Part shown: in pieces, positions 63,084-64,000 of the stretch | Numbering within the stretch: position 1 is the first letter of the stretch | Layout: each line of letters starts with the position of its first letter | NCBI RefSeq assembly: GCF_900128905.1 | Contig: NZ_FQTV01000008.1 | Span: 62,001 to 126,000 of the forward strand | Direction: 5' to 3' | DNA length: 64,000 nt | Source: Bacteroides luti | GTDB taxonomy: Bacteria; Bacteroidota; Bacteroidia; Bacteroidales; Bacteroidaceae | Position numbers and translations under genes: made by a program | The notes under the pieces: generated by a model | Databases searched by the model: none | Seen by the model: the letters and a program-made list of their open reading frames with translations, nothing else | Told to the model about the DNA's origin: nothing

Positions 63084-64000
63084 ATGTCTGAAATAAAAAT
63101 ACTAGATTTTAATTATGGGAAAGAATTTGAATATGAACAATATAAATCAGGTCCTTTCCCTAGTCATTCATTATATGGAATGATTGAATTAGAAAAAAAA
63201 GGTTATGAGGTAAAACATGTGTCCACTTCACGTAAATCAGGCATTAAAGGCATTATTGATAATACTCGCTTAATACTTAACAGTAAATGCAATATTCTTT
63301 TTTGCTCTTACATTTATATTATGCCTTTATTAGGAATTGCATTATTAAAAAAAATTGGATTATATAGAAAAATAAAAATTATAGGAGTAAGCCATACTAG
63401 TTTTCACGATGACTATAGTTTTATTAACAGGCTAATTTGTAAATTCGTATACCAGATTTTTGATCGAATATTTTTTCATTCATTAAAAAATATGGAAGAA
63501 GGTGCTGCAACTGGTATTTTAAAATCTGACAAACTCAAATTATTACATTGGGGCATTGATCTTAATTATTTAGATGAAACAATATGCTCAAGTGAAAACA
63601 AAACTGATTATTTCATTTCAACAGGAAGAGAATATCGTGATTTTCCAATTTTAATATCTGCTTTCTCACAGACAAATTTAGATCTTAAGATATATACTAA
63701 TAAGACTAATTATGAAAACAATTATGAATTTCTTTCAGAACTTAAGAATAAATATCCAAATATAGATATAGAATTTGTAACTAGAAATAAAGAGACTTCT
63801 ATTCATCTTGTAAACCTTACAGCTCAATCTTTTTGTGTAGTAATACCTTTACTAAAAGAAGCATCATATTATTGTGTTGGTCATACTTCAATCGTAGAAG
63901 CTCTTGCATTAGGAAAGCCTATTATCGTATCAGCAAATAATTATCACCCTATTGATGTAGAAAAAGAAAATGTAGGAATAAAAGTCAAATCTTCCGATCC
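63084..64000 (+). CDS. Glycosyltransferase-like protein, partial (runs off right edge)
   Basis: 305 codons visible from ATG 63084, 1 bp after the preceding stop, with no stop before the window end. It opens MSEIKILDFNYGKEF; FPSHSLYGMIELEKKGYEV and IKIIGVSHTSFHDDYSFINR suit the acceptor half, and YFISTGREYRDFPILISAF then VGHTSIVEALALGKPIIVSA the donor half of a GT-B enzyme, with Glu in an SIVEALALGKP motif. Probably another repeat-unit glycosyltransferase. Confidence 0.75.
   Translation, partial: MSEIKILDFNYGKEFEYEQYKSGPFPSHSLYGMIELEKKGYEVKHVSTSRKSGIKGIIDNTRLILNSKCNILFCSYIYIMPLLGIALLKKIGLYRKIKIIGVSHTSFHDDYSFINRLICKFVYQIFDRIFFHSLKNMEEGAATGILKSDKLKLLHWGIDLNYLDETICSSENKTDYFISTGREYRDFPILISAFSQTNLDLKIYTNKTNYENNYEFLSELKNKYPNIDIEFVTRNKETSIHLVNLTAQSFCVVIPLLKEASYYCVGHTSIVEALALGKPIIVSANNYHPIDVEKENVGIKVKSSD

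Overview
The window is AT-rich chromosomal DNA from a member of the Bacteroidales, most likely the genus Bacteroides. The pointers are LruC-domain lipoproteins, a VirE-type primase next to DUF4248 and HU-like genes, a GH29 fucosidase unit under an AraC regulator, a trpB-E-G-D-C-F-A operon, weak Shine-Dalgarno sites, and repeated promoters of the Bacteroides type (TTTG, about 20 bp, TAnnTTTG). No rRNA, tRNA, CRISPR array or complete insertion sequence was seen.

Region 1 (1-20.3 kb) is carbohydrate-related and envelope genes. It holds a truncated two-domain esterase, an AraC regulator divergent from an alpha-L-fucosidase/mutarotase pair, a small family of secreted lipocalin-like proteins around a C45-type Ntn hydrolase, a metallophosphoesterase lipoprotein and a universal stress protein. 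It continues with a LacI-controlled sugar operon (PfkB kinase, FucP-type permease, LamB-type porin, sugar epimerase) that carries three near-identical operator palindromes, then protein-L-isoaspartate methyltransferase and two paralogous small proteins.

Region 2 (20.6-31.9 kb) is metabolic core. A trp leader peptide with tandem Trp codons and an attenuator precede seven trp genes. Type I asparaginase, a small membrane protein, a GltD-like oxidoreductase and a type II NADH dehydrogenase follow.

Region 3 (32.4-64 kb) is a surface region. Two paralogous LruC lipoproteins come first. A polysaccharide locus then starts with a lone response regulator and an initiating sugar-phosphate transferase that carries a degenerate receiver domain. 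These are followed by a half-length TolC-like protein, a Wzz/degenerate BY-kinase protein, a Wzy polymerase, glycosyltransferases and acyltransferases. A compositionally different cassette at 47.0-51.7 kb (amidase, coiled-coil protein, HU-like protein, DUF4248, VirE primase, and a frameshifted small gene) separates this block from a second one. The second block has the Wzx flippase, at least seven glycosyltransferases, a PIG-L deacetylase and an acyltransferase, and it runs off the right edge. The two blocks together contain one initiating transferase, one polymerase and one flippase, so I read them as a single Wzx/Wzy locus with the cassette inside it.

The items most worth following up are the nested inverted repeat between DUF4248 and the VirE primase (48884-49015), word-repeat intergenic regions elsewhere that may be related, the response-regulator/pseudo-receiver pair at the head of the polysaccharide locus, the trp attenuator, and the gene split at an A9 tract.
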